Below, piece by piece: positions 1-7,374 of a stretch of 64,000 bases of DNA. The DNA lies in NCBI RefSeq assembly GCF_036090055.1, contig NZ_CP107970.1, positions 1,366,501 to 1,430,500 on the forward strand, in the 5' to 3' direction. Below the pieces are notes generated by a model, which had not been told where the DNA came from, ran no database searches, and saw only the letters and a program-made list of their open reading frames with translations. Numbering within the stretch: position 1 is the first letter of the stretch; every line of letters starts with the position of its first letter. The translations under genes were made by a program, and so were the position numbers. The stretch is from Nocardioides sp. NBC_00368 (GTDB lineage Bacteria; Actinomycetota; Actinomycetes; Propionibacteriales; Nocardioidaceae).

Positions 1-28
1 CGGGCTGGTGTCGATCCCGCTGTTCTGA
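1..28 (+). CDS. 3' end of an upstream prophage gene (partial)
   Basis: In the frame starting at base 2 the first bases read GLVSIPLF followed by TGA at 26-28. This is compatible with the C-terminus of a phage structural gene that lies upstream of the lysis cassette, outside the window. Only eight codons are visible, so the product cannot be named, and the frame choice rests on the stop codon sitting directly at the start of a hairpin. Confidence 0.3.
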
Positions 29-55
29 GGCTCTCTCAGGACTGCTCTGAGCCTC
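27..55 (+). terminator. Hairpin after the upstream phage gene
   Basis: Arms GAGGCTC (27-33) and GAGCCTC (49-55) are perfectly complementary and overlap the TGA at 26-28. There is no T-run, so this may be a weak terminator or mRNA-stabilising hairpin. Confidence 0.35.
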
Positions 56-73
56 TGGCTCACCCAACTCTGC

Positions 74-113
74 AAGGCCCCTGGAGCGCTTTCTCGCGCG
101 CTCTGGGGGCCTT
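74..113 (+). terminator. GC-rich hairpin before the lysis genes
   Basis: Two 16-base arms (74-89 and 98-113, AAGGCCCC ... GGGGCCTT) pair with two mismatches around an 8-base loop. It ends 17 bases before the endolysin ribosome-binding site and probably ends the phage transcript upstream of the lysis module. Confidence 0.5.
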
Positions 114-140
114 CTGCATTCCAACAACCAAGGAGGATCA

Positions 141-689
141 ATGGCTGTTTCCGAGAACGGCTGGGAGGTTCTTTCGGGGTACAGCGACAAGCGTCTGTAC
201 CAGTGGAAGATCCCCACGAAGCAGGGCGTCGTGAAGATCACGATGCGTCAGGGCTCTGTCGGCTTCGTGCTCGCGCACGCAGTGATGCTGTGGGCCGACA
301 ACATCGAGCCCGTGTACGGCAAGGTGCTGGACGACTGGGGCTTCGCTCCTCGTTCGGTGCGCGGCTCGTCCACTCCGTCGAACCACTCCAGCGGCACCGC
401 CGTTGACGTGAACGCGACGAAGCACCCGCTGGGCATTCGGAACACGATGCACGGGATGCGTACGTGGCTGCTCAAGAACATGAGCATCCGGTACTTCTCC
501 TCGAAGCGTCCGAACGTCATCCGCTGGGGAGGCGAGTACGTGAACCGCGCCGACGAGATGCACCTTGAGGTTCGCCCCGGTGTGTCGATGGCGGAGATGG
601 AGCAGGTTGCGAAGCGGCTCATGAAGTCGCCTGGTGGCAAGAAGCTCCTCGCTGCGAACCCGTCCCAGAAGGGAGTGATCCTGTCATGA
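141..689 (+). CDS. Prophage endolysin, M15-type peptidase
   Basis: A 182-residue protein. It carries the zinc-peptidase pattern of the M15/VanY (D-Ala-D-Ala carboxypeptidase, L-Ala-D-Glu peptidase) group: SNHSSGTAVDVN around residues 80-91, giving the His and Asp ligands, and DEMHLEV near residues 138-144, giving the catalytic acid and the last His. Phage lysins of this group cut the peptide part of peptidoglycan at cell lysis. The start is supported by AGGAGG at 131-136, four bases before ATG. Its stop overlaps the start of the next gene (ATGA), which encodes a holin-like protein, so the two form a lysis cassette. No separate cell-wall-binding domain is visible. Assignment to the M15 group is by motif reading only. 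Confidence 0.8.
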   Translation: MAVSENGWEVLSGYSDKRLYQWKIPTKQGVVKITMRQGSVGFVLAHAVMLWADNIEPVYGKVLDDWGFAPRSVRGSSTPSNHSSGTAVDVNATKHPLGIRNTMHGMRTWLLKNMSIRYFSSKRPNVIRWGGEYVNRADEMHLEVRPGVSMAEMEQVAKRLMKSPGGKKLLAANPSQKGVILS

Positions 690-901
690 GCGCTGACCAG
701 ATCACCGAACTCCGCGAGCGCCTGGTGAGGATTGAGTCTGCCCTTGACATGATCCTCAAGGACATGGACGAAAGCACCGATGTCCACAAGTCACTTGAGA
801 CGCGCATGTCGCGTCTTGAGAAGGCTGGGTTCATCGCTGTTGGCCTGCTGGCTGCGGCGCTTGGTGTGCCAGGCGTGGAGAACATCCTCGCCATGCTGTG
901 A
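686..901 (+). CDS. Holin-like small membrane protein
   Basis: A 71-residue protein with a charged, coiled-coil-like N-terminal half (residues 1-45) and one hydrophobic segment near residues 49-68 (FIAVGLLAAALGVPGVENIL). It overlaps the endolysin stop by four bases. Size, single membrane segment and position directly after the lysin fit the small holins or holin-like haemolysin XhlA-type proteins of actinobacterial phages. It would permeabilise the membrane so that the lysin reaches the wall. No signature residue proves it; the call rests on topology and context. Confidence 0.6.
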   Translation: MSADQITELRERLVRIESALDMILKDMDESTDVHKSLETRMSRLEKAGFIAVGLLAAALGVPGVENILAML

Positions 902-938
902 CACGTGTCGTGCTGACATGACACGCTGACACGACCCT

Positions 939-978
939 GACCCCTGACTGGCAGAGATGTCGGTCAGGGGTCTCTTTT
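939..978 (+). terminator. Rho-independent terminator at the prophage end
   Basis: Perfect 10-base arms GACCCCTGAC (939-948) and GTCAGGGGTC (963-972) are followed by TCTTTT. It closes the lysis transcript and is the last recognisable phage feature before the chromosomal gene remnant. Confidence 0.85.
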
Positions 979-999
979 GTCGTTCACTGTGTCATCCAC

Positions 1000-1030
1000 G
1001 CGGAAAGAATGGGCGCAATCTTCAATACGA
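1000..1030. other. Probable prophage attachment site (attR side)
   Basis: Phage sequence (lysis genes, terminator) ends about here and a luciferase-like monooxygenase reading frame begins in mid-gene at about 1020-1029. The join is therefore the likely recombination product of integration into that gene. The exact core cannot be set because the other prophage end lies outside the window. Confidence 0.5.
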
Positions 1031-1799
1031 GAACCCGCTCTACATGGCCGAGGACTCCGCGGCGGCCGACCTGATCTCCGGCGAACGCCTGCAGCTCGGG
1101 ATCAGCCGCGGCTCACCCGAGCAGGTCATCGAGGGGTGGCGCTACTTCGGCTACGAGCCGGGCGAGAACGCCTCGGAGGCCGACATGGCCCGCGCCCACA
1201 CCGAGACCTATCTGAAGATCATCGAGGGCACGCAGTTCGCCGAGCCCAACCCGCGGCCGATGTTCCCCAACCCGCCCGGCAAGCTCCGCGTCGAGCCGTA
1301 CTCCGAGACGCTGCGCGACCGCATCTGGTGGGGCTCGAGCTCGCTGGCGACAGCTCGCTGGGCCGCCGGCCTCGGCATGAACCTGCAGAGCTCGACCCTC
1401 AAGAACGACGAGAACGGCAAGCCGTTCCACATCCAGCAGCGTGAGCAGATCGAGGCCTACCGCGAGGCGTGGAAGGAGGCCGGGCACGAGCGCGAGCCGC
1501 GGGTCTCGGTCTCCCGCTCGATCTTCGCCCTCGTCAACGAGGAGGACCGCCGCTACTTCGGCCTGGACCGGCAGACCAAGGACCAGATCGGCAACATCGA
1601 CGACCAGACCCGGGCCATCTTCGGGCGCTCCTACGCCGCCGAGCCCGACGTCCTCGTCGAGGAGCTGGCCGAGGACGAGGCGATCCAGGCCGCGGACACG
1701 CTGTTGCTCACCGTCCCGAACCAGCTCGGCGTCGACTACAACGCCCACGTGCTGGAGAGCATCCTCACCCACGTAGCACCCGGTCTCGGCTGGCGATAG
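1021..1799 (+). pseudogene. 5'-truncated luciferase-like (LLM) flavin monooxygenase
   Basis: From about base 1029 the frame matches the C-terminal two thirds of LLM-class flavin-dependent oxidoreductases: ENPLYMAED, then GERLQLGISRGSPEQVIEGW, a family-typical core segment, and a C-terminus containing VPNQLG. The usual N-terminal 90-100 residues of the TIM barrel are missing. In-frame codons run upstream to 957, but these lie in phage terminator sequence and look non-homologous (MSVRGLFCRS). The remnant is thus best read as a gene split by the prophage, with the 5' part expected at the other prophage end. Whether the fused frame is translated is unknown. The hairpin at 1802-1835 right after the stop would be its original terminator. 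Confidence 0.75.
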
Positions 1800-1801
1800 T
1801 A

Positions 1802-1835
1802 GGGAGATCGCGTGGGTGGGCCCGCGCAATCTCCC
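1802..1835 (+). terminator. Terminator of the LLM gene remnant
   Basis: Arms GGGAGAT (1802-1808) and ATCTCCC (1829-1835) pair perfectly, with further G/C pairing inside. It starts 3 bases after the TAG stop. Confidence 0.5.
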
Positions 1836-1949
1836 TGCGGACCGCGCAACTTCCGGGTCACAAAAGGGCGCATAATCGTTGTCAACCGCCCCACGTGGCC
1901 GCGCCATTGGCTACCGTGCACGGCGACCGTTATTCAAGGGGGACCCCTG

Positions 1950-2447
1950 TTGGCTACGTACGCAGAGCTACTCGACGTCTATCTTCGCGAACCCGGCCCG
2001 GAGTCACTGAGGGCCTTGCGTGAGGCGATCCTCGAGGCTCCCAACTTCAGGCCCGATCTCGAGATCACCGAGCTGGTCGCCCCGATGATGTCGGTCGGCG
2101 ACTACGCCGGCGCCGTGTCCGCCGTGCATGCGCTCATGCCCGGCGCGATCTTCAGTCCCTCGGCTCACGCCGCCCTTGCCGATGCCCAGCGCGGCCTCGG
2201 CAACGTCGAGCAGGCCCAGCGTGAGTCGATCCTGGCCCAGGCGGCGCTCGACAGCATCATCAGCACCGGCGAGGGCACCGAGTCCGAGCCGTGGTCGGTG
2301 ATGCGGACCAGCGACGCCTACGACGTCGTGCTGGCCTCGGGCAAGACGCCGCGGTCGCAGGTGGCGGTCGGCAAGCTCGACCGGATCGTGTGCACCGACT
2401 CGACGGTCTGGTTCTTCGACATCAGCAACGACTACGCCAGGACCTGA
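1950..2447 (+). CDS. Conserved hypothetical, TPR-like (DUF4919-like)
   Basis: A 165-residue soluble protein, not firmly recognised. The TTG start at 1950 (ATYAELL...) is preferred because AAGGGGGA lies just before it and a -10-like CATAAT lies at 1871-1876; the longer frame to 1812 runs through a terminator and promoter. Residues 1-105 look like paired alpha helices (ALADAQRGLGNVEQAQRES near 75-95), as in tetratricopeptide-type proteins. The C-terminal part is beta-rich and ends DRIVCTDSTVWFFDIS. The overall shape resembles DUF4919-like proteins. There is no signal peptide and no catalytic motif. Confidence 0.6.
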   Translation: MATYAELLDVYLREPGPESLRALREAILEAPNFRPDLEITELVAPMMSVGDYAGAVSAVHALMPGAIFSPSAHAALADAQRGLGNVEQAQRESILAQAALDSIISTGEGTESEPWSVMRTSDAYDVVLASGKTPRSQVAVGKLDRIVCTDSTVWFFDISNDYART

Positions 2448-2549
2448 GCGGGGCTCCACTTGGAGCGGTTCTGATTGTTCACCGGGTTGTCGCCGGTAGG
2501 GACGGTGTGCGTCGGGTTCCTGACGGGACCGGCGCTCACGCTCGGGAGC

Positions 2550-2849
2550 ATGATGAGTCGCACCTTGCGGATTCTGCTCGCCGGGATGGTTGCCGTCGTC
2601 TTCGCCTCCGCGGCGCTGAGCTCGGCGGCGGCCGACGAGTCGCGTGCCTCCGACCAGAGCCAGGTCGTGTTCGACCGTCATGAGGTGGCGCCCGAGGACG
2701 CGCGGCCGGGTGGCGGTGCGGCGCCGTTGGAGACCGGCGTGGTGATCGTGCTCAACACGCTGCTTCTCGGCGCGCTCGTGGGCGGGATCCTGTTCGCCCG
2801 CCGGCGGATGGGCTGCGCCGACGCAGCGCTTCCGCGTCTGTCCGTATAG
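2550..2849 (+). CDS. Secreted/membrane-anchored small hypothetical
   Basis: A 99-residue protein starting at ATG 2550 or 2553 (GGGAG lies just upstream). Residues 1-28 form a signal peptide (hydrophobic LLAGMVAVVFASAALSSAAA), followed by a short polar region and a C-terminal membrane helix (GVVIVLNTLLLGALVGGIL) with a following RRR. The topology is an extracytoplasmic linker held by one C-terminal helix. No family was recognised. The in-frame extension to 2475 is not needed. Confidence 0.5.
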   Translation: MMSRTLRILLAGMVAVVFASAALSSAAADESRASDQSQVVFDRHEVAPEDARPGGGAAPLETGVVIVLNTLLLGALVGGILFARRRMGCADAALPRLSV

Positions 2850-2896
2850 CGATATTCGCGTCTCGTCTTTCGGGATTGCACGCGTAGGGTCGGCGT

Positions 2897-3688
2897 ATGT
2901 CGACCTACACCCATGGCCATCACGAGTCGGTGCTGCGCTCGCACAGGTGGCGCACGGCGGAGAACTCCGCGGCGTACCTCCTGCCGCGGCTGAGCCCTGA
3001 GCAGCGGCTGCTCGACGTGGGCGCCGGGCCCGGCACGATCACGCTGGACCTCGCCGGCCGGGTGGCTCAGGTGACGGCGACCGAGATCGGGGAGACCGAG
3101 CTCGGGCTCTCCCGCCAGGCGGCCGAGGCCGCAGGAGTCACGAACATCGACTTCCGGGTCGAGGACGTGCACGCGCTGAGCATCCAGGACGCTGCGTACG
3201 ACGTCGTTCACGCGCACCAGGTGCTGCAGCACGTGGCGGACCCGGTGCAGGCATTGCGGGAGATGCGGCGGGTGACGAGGCCCGGAGGCCTGGTCGCGGT
3301 GCGTGACAGCGACTACGCGGGTTTCGTCTGGTGGCCGGAGTCGGCCGAGCTGACCGAGTGGCTGCGGCTCTACCAGCGGGCCGCCCGCGCCAACCGCGGT
3401 GAGCCCGACGCGGGCCGTCGGCTGGTCTCCTGGGCGCGGGCCGCAGGCTTCACCGAGATCGAGGCCTCCTCGAGCACGTGGTGCTTCGCCGATCCCGAGG
3501 ACCGGTCCTGGTGGGGCGGGATGTGGGCCGACCGGTTCACCGACTCGGCGGTCGCCCGCCAGCTCGTCGACTCCGGAGACGCCACGACCGCCGACCTCGC
3601 CCGGGTCGCGGACGGGTGGCGGTCGTGGGCCGAGGCGGAGGACGGTTGGTTCTCCGTCCTCCACGGCGAGATCCTGGCTCGCGCCTGA
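2897..3688 (+). CDS. Class I SAM-dependent methyltransferase
   Basis: A 263-residue protein with the methyltransferase-11/UbiE-like fold. Motif I is LLDVGAGPGTITLDLA (around residues 38-53), the acidic ribose-binding strand follows as VTATEIG, and motif IV/post-I elements are seen in VVHAHQVLQHVADPVQALREM (near residues 100-120). The substrate cannot be told. A -10 hexamer TAGGGT (2885-2890) ends six bases before the ATG and there is no Shine-Dalgarno, so the mRNA is probably leaderless. The convergent metI gene ends 10 bases after its stop. Confidence 0.85.
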   Translation: MSTYTHGHHESVLRSHRWRTAENSAAYLLPRLSPEQRLLDVGAGPGTITLDLAGRVAQVTATEIGETELGLSRQAAEAAGVTNIDFRVEDVHALSIQDAAYDVVHAHQVLQHVADPVQALREMRRVTRPGGLVAVRDSDYAGFVWWPESAELTEWLRLYQRAARANRGEPDAGRRLVSWARAAGFTEIEASSSTWCFADPEDRSWWGGMWADRFTDSAVARQLVDSGDATTADLARVADGWRSWAEAEDGWFSVLHGEILARA

Positions 3689-3698
3689 GCGCTCCGTG

Positions 3699-4382
3699 TC
3701 AGCGGCGCAGGATCCGCGCCGACAGCGTGTTGCCGATCAGCTGGATGACCTGCACCAGCGCGACCAGGATGAGCACACAGACCCAGGTGACGGTCGGGTC
3801 GTACTGCCGGTAGCCGAAGGTCTGGGCGAAGCTGCCCAGGCCGCCGCCGGCGATCAGGCCCGCGACCGCGGACATGTCGACGACCGCGACGAAGGCGAAG
3901 GTGTAGCCCAGGATGATCGGCGCCAGCGCCTCGGGGAGGACGACGGTGGCGGCGATCCGGGCACGGCTGGCGCCCATCGCTCGAGCGGCCTCGATGACGC
4001 CCGGCGGGACGGTCACGAGGTTCTGCTCGATGATCCGGGCGATCCCGAACATCGCGGCGAGGATCAGCGAGAACACCACCGCCGGCATCCCGATCCCGGT
4101 GCCCACGATCAGCCGCGCGGCCGGCTGGACGGCGGCGATGAAGATGATGAACGGGATCGGCCGGAAGAAGTTGACCAGTACGTTGAGGACGGTCGAGACG
4201 ACCGCGTTCTGGTAGAGGCCGCCCCGGCGGGTGAGATAGAGACCCAGGGCGAGCAGCAGGCCCAGCGTGCCGCCGATCAGCATCGTCAGCGCGACCATGA
4301 GCAGCGTCTCGCCGGTCGCCTGCCAGATGTCGGGCCAGAGCTCGCCGAGCCTGGTGTCGGTCGGGAGAGCGGTCAGCATCAC
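3699..4382 (-). CDS. metI: Methionine ABC transporter permease
   Basis: A 227-residue inner-membrane protein with five or six hydrophobic segments and the binding-protein-dependent permease loop AARAMGASRARIAATVVLPEAL (EAA motif, about residues 134-155), which contacts the ATPase. MetI is the membrane subunit of the MetNIQ D/L-methionine importer. The length matches the family (about 217-230). It is last in a metQ-metN-metI operon; its ATG overlaps the metN stop by four bases. A different substrate is possible, but the MetN partner has the methionine-type C-terminal domain. Confidence 0.92.
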   Translation of the reverse strand: MMLTALPTDTRLGELWPDIWQATGETLLMVALTMLIGGTLGLLLALGLYLTRRGGLYQNAVVSTVLNVLVNFFRPIPFIIFIAAVQPAARLIVGTGIGMPAVVFSLILAAMFGIARIIEQNLVTVPPGVIEAARAMGASRARIAATVVLPEALAPIILGYTFAFVAVVDMSAVAGLIAGGGLGSFAQTFGYRQYDPTVTWVCVLILVALVQVIQLIGNTLSARILRR

Positions 4383-5425
4383 AGCTCCTTGGCGGGGACG
4401 AGGGCGGCCAGCTCGCGTACGGCCTCGTCGACCGAGGACACGGGCCCGTCGAGGGCGAGGGTCAGGTTGCCGAAGGTGGCGCCCCGGATCTCCTCGATGC
4501 CGCCGAAGACGAGCTCGAAGGCGATTCCGCGCTGGAGAAGCACGGCGAAGATGTCGGTCTGGCGGGGTCCGCCCTCGCGCAGCTCGACCTTCACGAACCG
4601 GCCGGGATGGCGGGACCGCAGCGCGGCCAGTGCCTCGGTGTCGGGCTCGTCGTCGACGACGGTGCCGACGAAGCGCCGGGTCACCGGCTGCCGCGGCGCA
4701 GAGAAGATGTCGTAGACGGCGCCGGACTCGACGATCCGCCCGTTCTCCATGACCGCGACGTGGTCGGCGAGCTCGCGGACGACCTCCATCTCGTGGGTGA
4801 TCGCCACGATGGTGGTGCCGAACTCGTCGTTGACCCGCTTCAGGAGACGCAGCACCTCGTGCGTGGTCTCCGGATCGAGCGCGCTGGTGGCCTCGTCGGC
4901 GAGCAGCAGCGACGGGTTGGTGGTCAGCGCGCGGGCGATGCCGACGCGCTGCTTCTGTCCACCCGACAGGTTGCGCGGGTAGGTGTGGGCCTTGTCGGGG
5001 AGACCGACGAAGTGGAGCAGCTCCGAGATCCGGCGCTGCTGCTCGGCCTTGGCGACGCCGGCGATCTGCAGCGGGTAGGCGAGGTTGCCCCAGACCGTAC
5101 GCGACTCGAAGAGGTTGAACTGCTGGAAGATCATCCCGATGCCGAGCCGGATCGGCCGCAGCCGACGCTCGTGCAGACCGACGAGCTCGGTGCCGCCGAC
5201 CTGGATGGAGCCAGAGGTGGCCGGCTCGAGGCCGTTCAGCAGGCGTACCAGGGTGGACTTGCCGGCACCGGAGTACCCGACGATCGCCTGGACATCACCG
5301 GCGGCGATGTCCAGGTCGACGTCGTCGACCGCCCGGACCTCCGTGCGCCCCCTGGCCGCCGGATAGGTCTTGGTGACGTTGCGGAGCCGCACCAGCGGCT
5401 CCGCTTCGGTGGCTGAGTGCGTCAC
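4379..5425 (-). CDS. metN: Methionine ABC transporter ATP-binding protein
   Basis: A 348-residue cytoplasmic ATPase. Walker A GYSGAGKST is near residue 50, the Q-loop lies in FQQFNLFESRTVW, the signature LSGGQKQR is near residue 150, and Walker B is LLLADEATSALDP. After residue 260 comes a C-terminal NIL/ACT-like domain (RHPGRFVKVELREG, FGGIEEIRG), which in E. coli MetN binds methionine and shuts transport off. That domain is the best evidence for methionine rather than general amino-acid uptake. Translationally coupled to metQ upstream and metI downstream by ATGA overlaps. Confidence 0.93.
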   Translation of the reverse strand: MTHSATEAEPLVRLRNVTKTYPAARGRTEVRAVDDVDLDIAAGDVQAIVGYSGAGKSTLVRLLNGLEPATSGSIQVGGTELVGLHERRLRPIRLGIGMIFQQFNLFESRTVWGNLAYPLQIAGVAKAEQQRRISELLHFVGLPDKAHTYPRNLSGGQKQRVGIARALTTNPSLLLADEATSALDPETTHEVLRLLKRVNDEFGTTIVAITHEMEVVRELADHVAVMENGRIVESGAVYDIFSAPRQPVTRRFVGTVVDDEPDTEALAALRSRHPGRFVKVELREGGPRQTDIFAVLLQRGIAFELVFGGIEEIRGATFGNLTLALDGPVSSVDEAVRELAALVPAKEL

Positions 5426-6360
5426 TGACGCTCCTCGACCTGCTTCTCGGTCTCATCGAGCGACTTCTGCAGGTCCCCGACCGGGATCTTCACCAGTTCG
5501 GCGGTGTTGCCGGAGGTCTCGTAGACGCCCTGCTGGACCTCCTCGTTGGTCTGGAAGATCTCGACGAGCTTCTTGTAGGTCGGGTTGTCCTTGTCCTCGG
5601 CGCGTACGGCGAAGATGTTGACGTACGGGAGCGCCTTCGGGTCGGAGGGGTCGTCGGTGGCCAGCGCGTCCTCGAACTTCAGGCCGGCGTCCTCGACGAA
5701 GTCGTTGTTGATGATCGCCGCGGCGACGTCGGGCAGCGAAGAGGCGGTGATCGAGGCCTGGACGGCCTTGATCTTCACCTTCGAGGCGGCCGTGTCGACC
5801 TCCTTGACGGTGCTGAACGGGGTGCCGCCGTCGGTCAGCTCGATCAGGCCCTTGGACTGGAGCAGGACCAGGCCGCGGGCCTGGTTGGTCTCGTCGTCGG
5901 GGACGATCACGGTCTCGCCGGCCTTGATGTCGTCGAGGCTCTTGTACTTGGAGGAGTAGAGACCCAGCGGGTAGGTCGCGGTCGAGCCGAGCGCGACCAG
6001 GTCGTCGTCGTTCTGCACGTTGTAGTCGGCCAGGAAGATGATGTGCTGGAACTGGTTGAGGTCCAGCTCGCCCTCGGACAGCGCCGGGTTGGGCTGGTTG
6101 TAGTCGCCGAAGTTCTTGACCTCGAGGTCGATGCCCTCCTCGCGGGCGGCATCCTGGAAGGTCTTCCAGTAGGGGTCGTCGGCACCGACGACACCGATCG
6201 TGACCTTGGTCAGGTCGCCGGCGGAGTCGTCGTCGCGGGTGAGGAAGAAGGCGAGGCCGCCGATCACGATCGCGGCGGCGACGACGATGCCGATGATCAG
6301 CGAGGTCTTGGACTTGGGAGCCTCGATGAGCGGGGTGGGCTCGGGCGCGTTGGAGGACAC
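5422..6360 (-). CDS. metQ: Methionine-binding protein of MetNIQ, membrane-anchored
   Basis: A 312-residue NlpA/MetQ-type substrate-binding protein (KVTIGVVGADDPYWK, FGDYNQPNPALSEGELDLNQ, QHIIFL). Most MetQ proteins are lipoproteins; here no lipobox Cys is present. Instead residues 18-38 form a single hydrophobic helix (LIIGIVVAAAIVIGGLAFFL) after a short cytoplasmic tail, so the domain is likely held by an uncleaved N-terminal anchor. First gene of the operon. A palindrome 45-64 bases upstream of the ATG (6405-6424) is a candidate operator. The in-frame start GTG at the ORF edge was not needed: ATG 6360 is the only sensible start. Confidence 0.9.
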   Translation of the reverse strand: MSSNAPEPTPLIEAPKSKTSLIIGIVVAAAIVIGGLAFFLTRDDDSAGDLTKVTIGVVGADDPYWKTFQDAAREEGIDLEVKNFGDYNQPNPALSEGELDLNQFQHIIFLADYNVQNDDDLVALGSTATYPLGLYSSKYKSLDDIKAGETVIVPDDETNQARGLVLLQSKGLIELTDGGTPFSTVKEVDTAASKVKIKAVQASITASSLPDVAAAIINNDFVEDAGLKFEDALATDDPSDPKALPYVNIFAVRAEDKDNPTYKKLVEIFQTNEEVQQGVYETSGNTAELVKIPVGDLQKSLDETEKQVEERQ

Positions 6361-6404
6361 GGGTGGGAACCTCTTCTAGACGGGAGTGTCTCGACGTTGA
6401 GAAC

Positions 6405-6424
6405 GGACAACCTGGTTGTTGTCC
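6405..6424. promoter_or_regulatory. Candidate operator of the metQNI operon
   Basis: Two overlapping inverted repeats lie here: ACAACC-T-GGTTGT (6407-6419) and GGACAAC-N6-GTTGTCC (6405-6411 and 6418-6424), both perfect. The site is 45 bases upstream of the metQ start and inside its expected promoter. It does not fit the corynebacterial McbR or enteric MetJ motif as I recall them, and no S-box (SAM riboswitch) pattern is visible in the leader. The binding protein is unknown. Confidence 0.5.
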
Positions 6425-6528
6425 ACCAAAACAGTAGACTTAACGAGGATCACATCCCGATTGTCGGTCACACGCCGAGACGTGTCACGGACCCGCCCCG
6501 GCGTGTGCTAGCGACATATTTCCCGAGG

Positions 6529-7374
6529 TCAGGTGAGGTCGCGCCGCCTCATCACGACCACCGCGGCGACAGCTGCGACCAGCACGTACGCGGCAACGGT
6601 GATCAGCGCGCGCTCGCCGGAGATCACGTCGAGGACTCCCGGCGTCCCGTTGGGTCCGCCGATGATCGCACCGACCAGCGAGCCTCCGGCAGTGCCGGGC
6701 AGGGCCTCGGTGACGGTCTCGACCCCCGAGAGCAGACTGCCGACGCCGCGCAGCAGGTTCTCGACCACCAGCGACCAGACCAGGCCCAGTCCGACGGCGA
6801 GCGCCGGCCCCTTGGCAAGCACACCGACCAGGAACCCGAGCAGCGCCCACATCTCCAGCACCAGGAACCCGGCACCGAAGGACTGCGCCAGGTCGCTCAG
6901 GGCCGGCATCGTGATCGACTGACCCTCGGTCGCCGCGATCGCCACCGAGACGCCCGCGCACAGAGCCAAGGTCGCGGTCATCATCGCGAAGATGAAGATC
7001 GTCACCGCGGCCAGCGAGCCGCCGATGGCCGAGAACCGGCTCGGTCCCTGGGTGAAGACGGTCTTCCAGGTGCCCCAGCCGAACCCGTTGCCGGCGACGA
7101 GGGCGCCGACCACCATCGCCAGCGCGCCGCCGAACATCGGCAGGCCGCTGACGATGACGTCCGGGATCGCGCTCGGCATCAGCTCGGCCAGCAGCTGGGC
7201 GCTGCTGGCGCCGTCACCGGCGAAGTTGTCGTCGCCGGTCTTGTAGGCGACGTAGTTGAAGACGTACCCGAAGGAGAGCGAGAGCGCCAGCCAGGCGCCG
7301 ACGATCACCCAGATCGCCGACCACTTGCGCAGCCGGAGCATCTCGGCCCTTGTGCTGTTGATCAGTGTGTTCAT
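6529..7374 (-). CDS. ABC-2 type exporter permease
   Basis: A 281-residue protein with six predicted membrane segments (for example WVIVGAWLALSLSFGYVF, LAMVVGALVAGNGFGWG, IFIFAMMTATLALCAGVSVA, VLEMWALLGFLVGVLA, LVVENLL region, ITVAAYVLVAAVAAVVVM). FGWGTWKTVFTQGPSR near residue 95 is typical of the BcrB/NatB-like ABC-2 permeases. It would pair with the ATPase encoded just upstream, whose stop overlaps its start by four bases. The pair is divergent from a histidine kinase/response regulator operon, the usual context of antimicrobial-peptide or antibiotic detoxification exporters. The substrate is unknown. Confidence 0.8.
   Translation of the reverse strand: MNTLINSTRAEMLRLRKWSAIWVIVGAWLALSLSFGYVFNYVAYKTGDDNFAGDGASSAQLLAELMPSAIPDVIVSGLPMFGGALAMVVGALVAGNGFGWGTWKTVFTQGPSRFSAIGGSLAAVTIFIFAMMTATLALCAGVSVAIAATEGQSITMPALSDLAQSFGAGFLVLEMWALLGFLVGVLAKGPALAVGLGLVWSLVVENLLRGVGSLLSGVETVTEALPGTAGGSLVGAIIGGPNGTPGVLDVISGERALITVAAYVLVAAVAAVVVMRRRDLT

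Noticed and set aside
957..1020. N-terminus of the monooxygenase frame from ATG 957
   Set aside because: The residues come from phage terminator DNA and do not resemble the enzyme family.
6361..6528. Possible SAM riboswitch before metQ
   Set aside because: No S-box core or terminator/antiterminator pairing seen; the palindrome fits a protein operator better.
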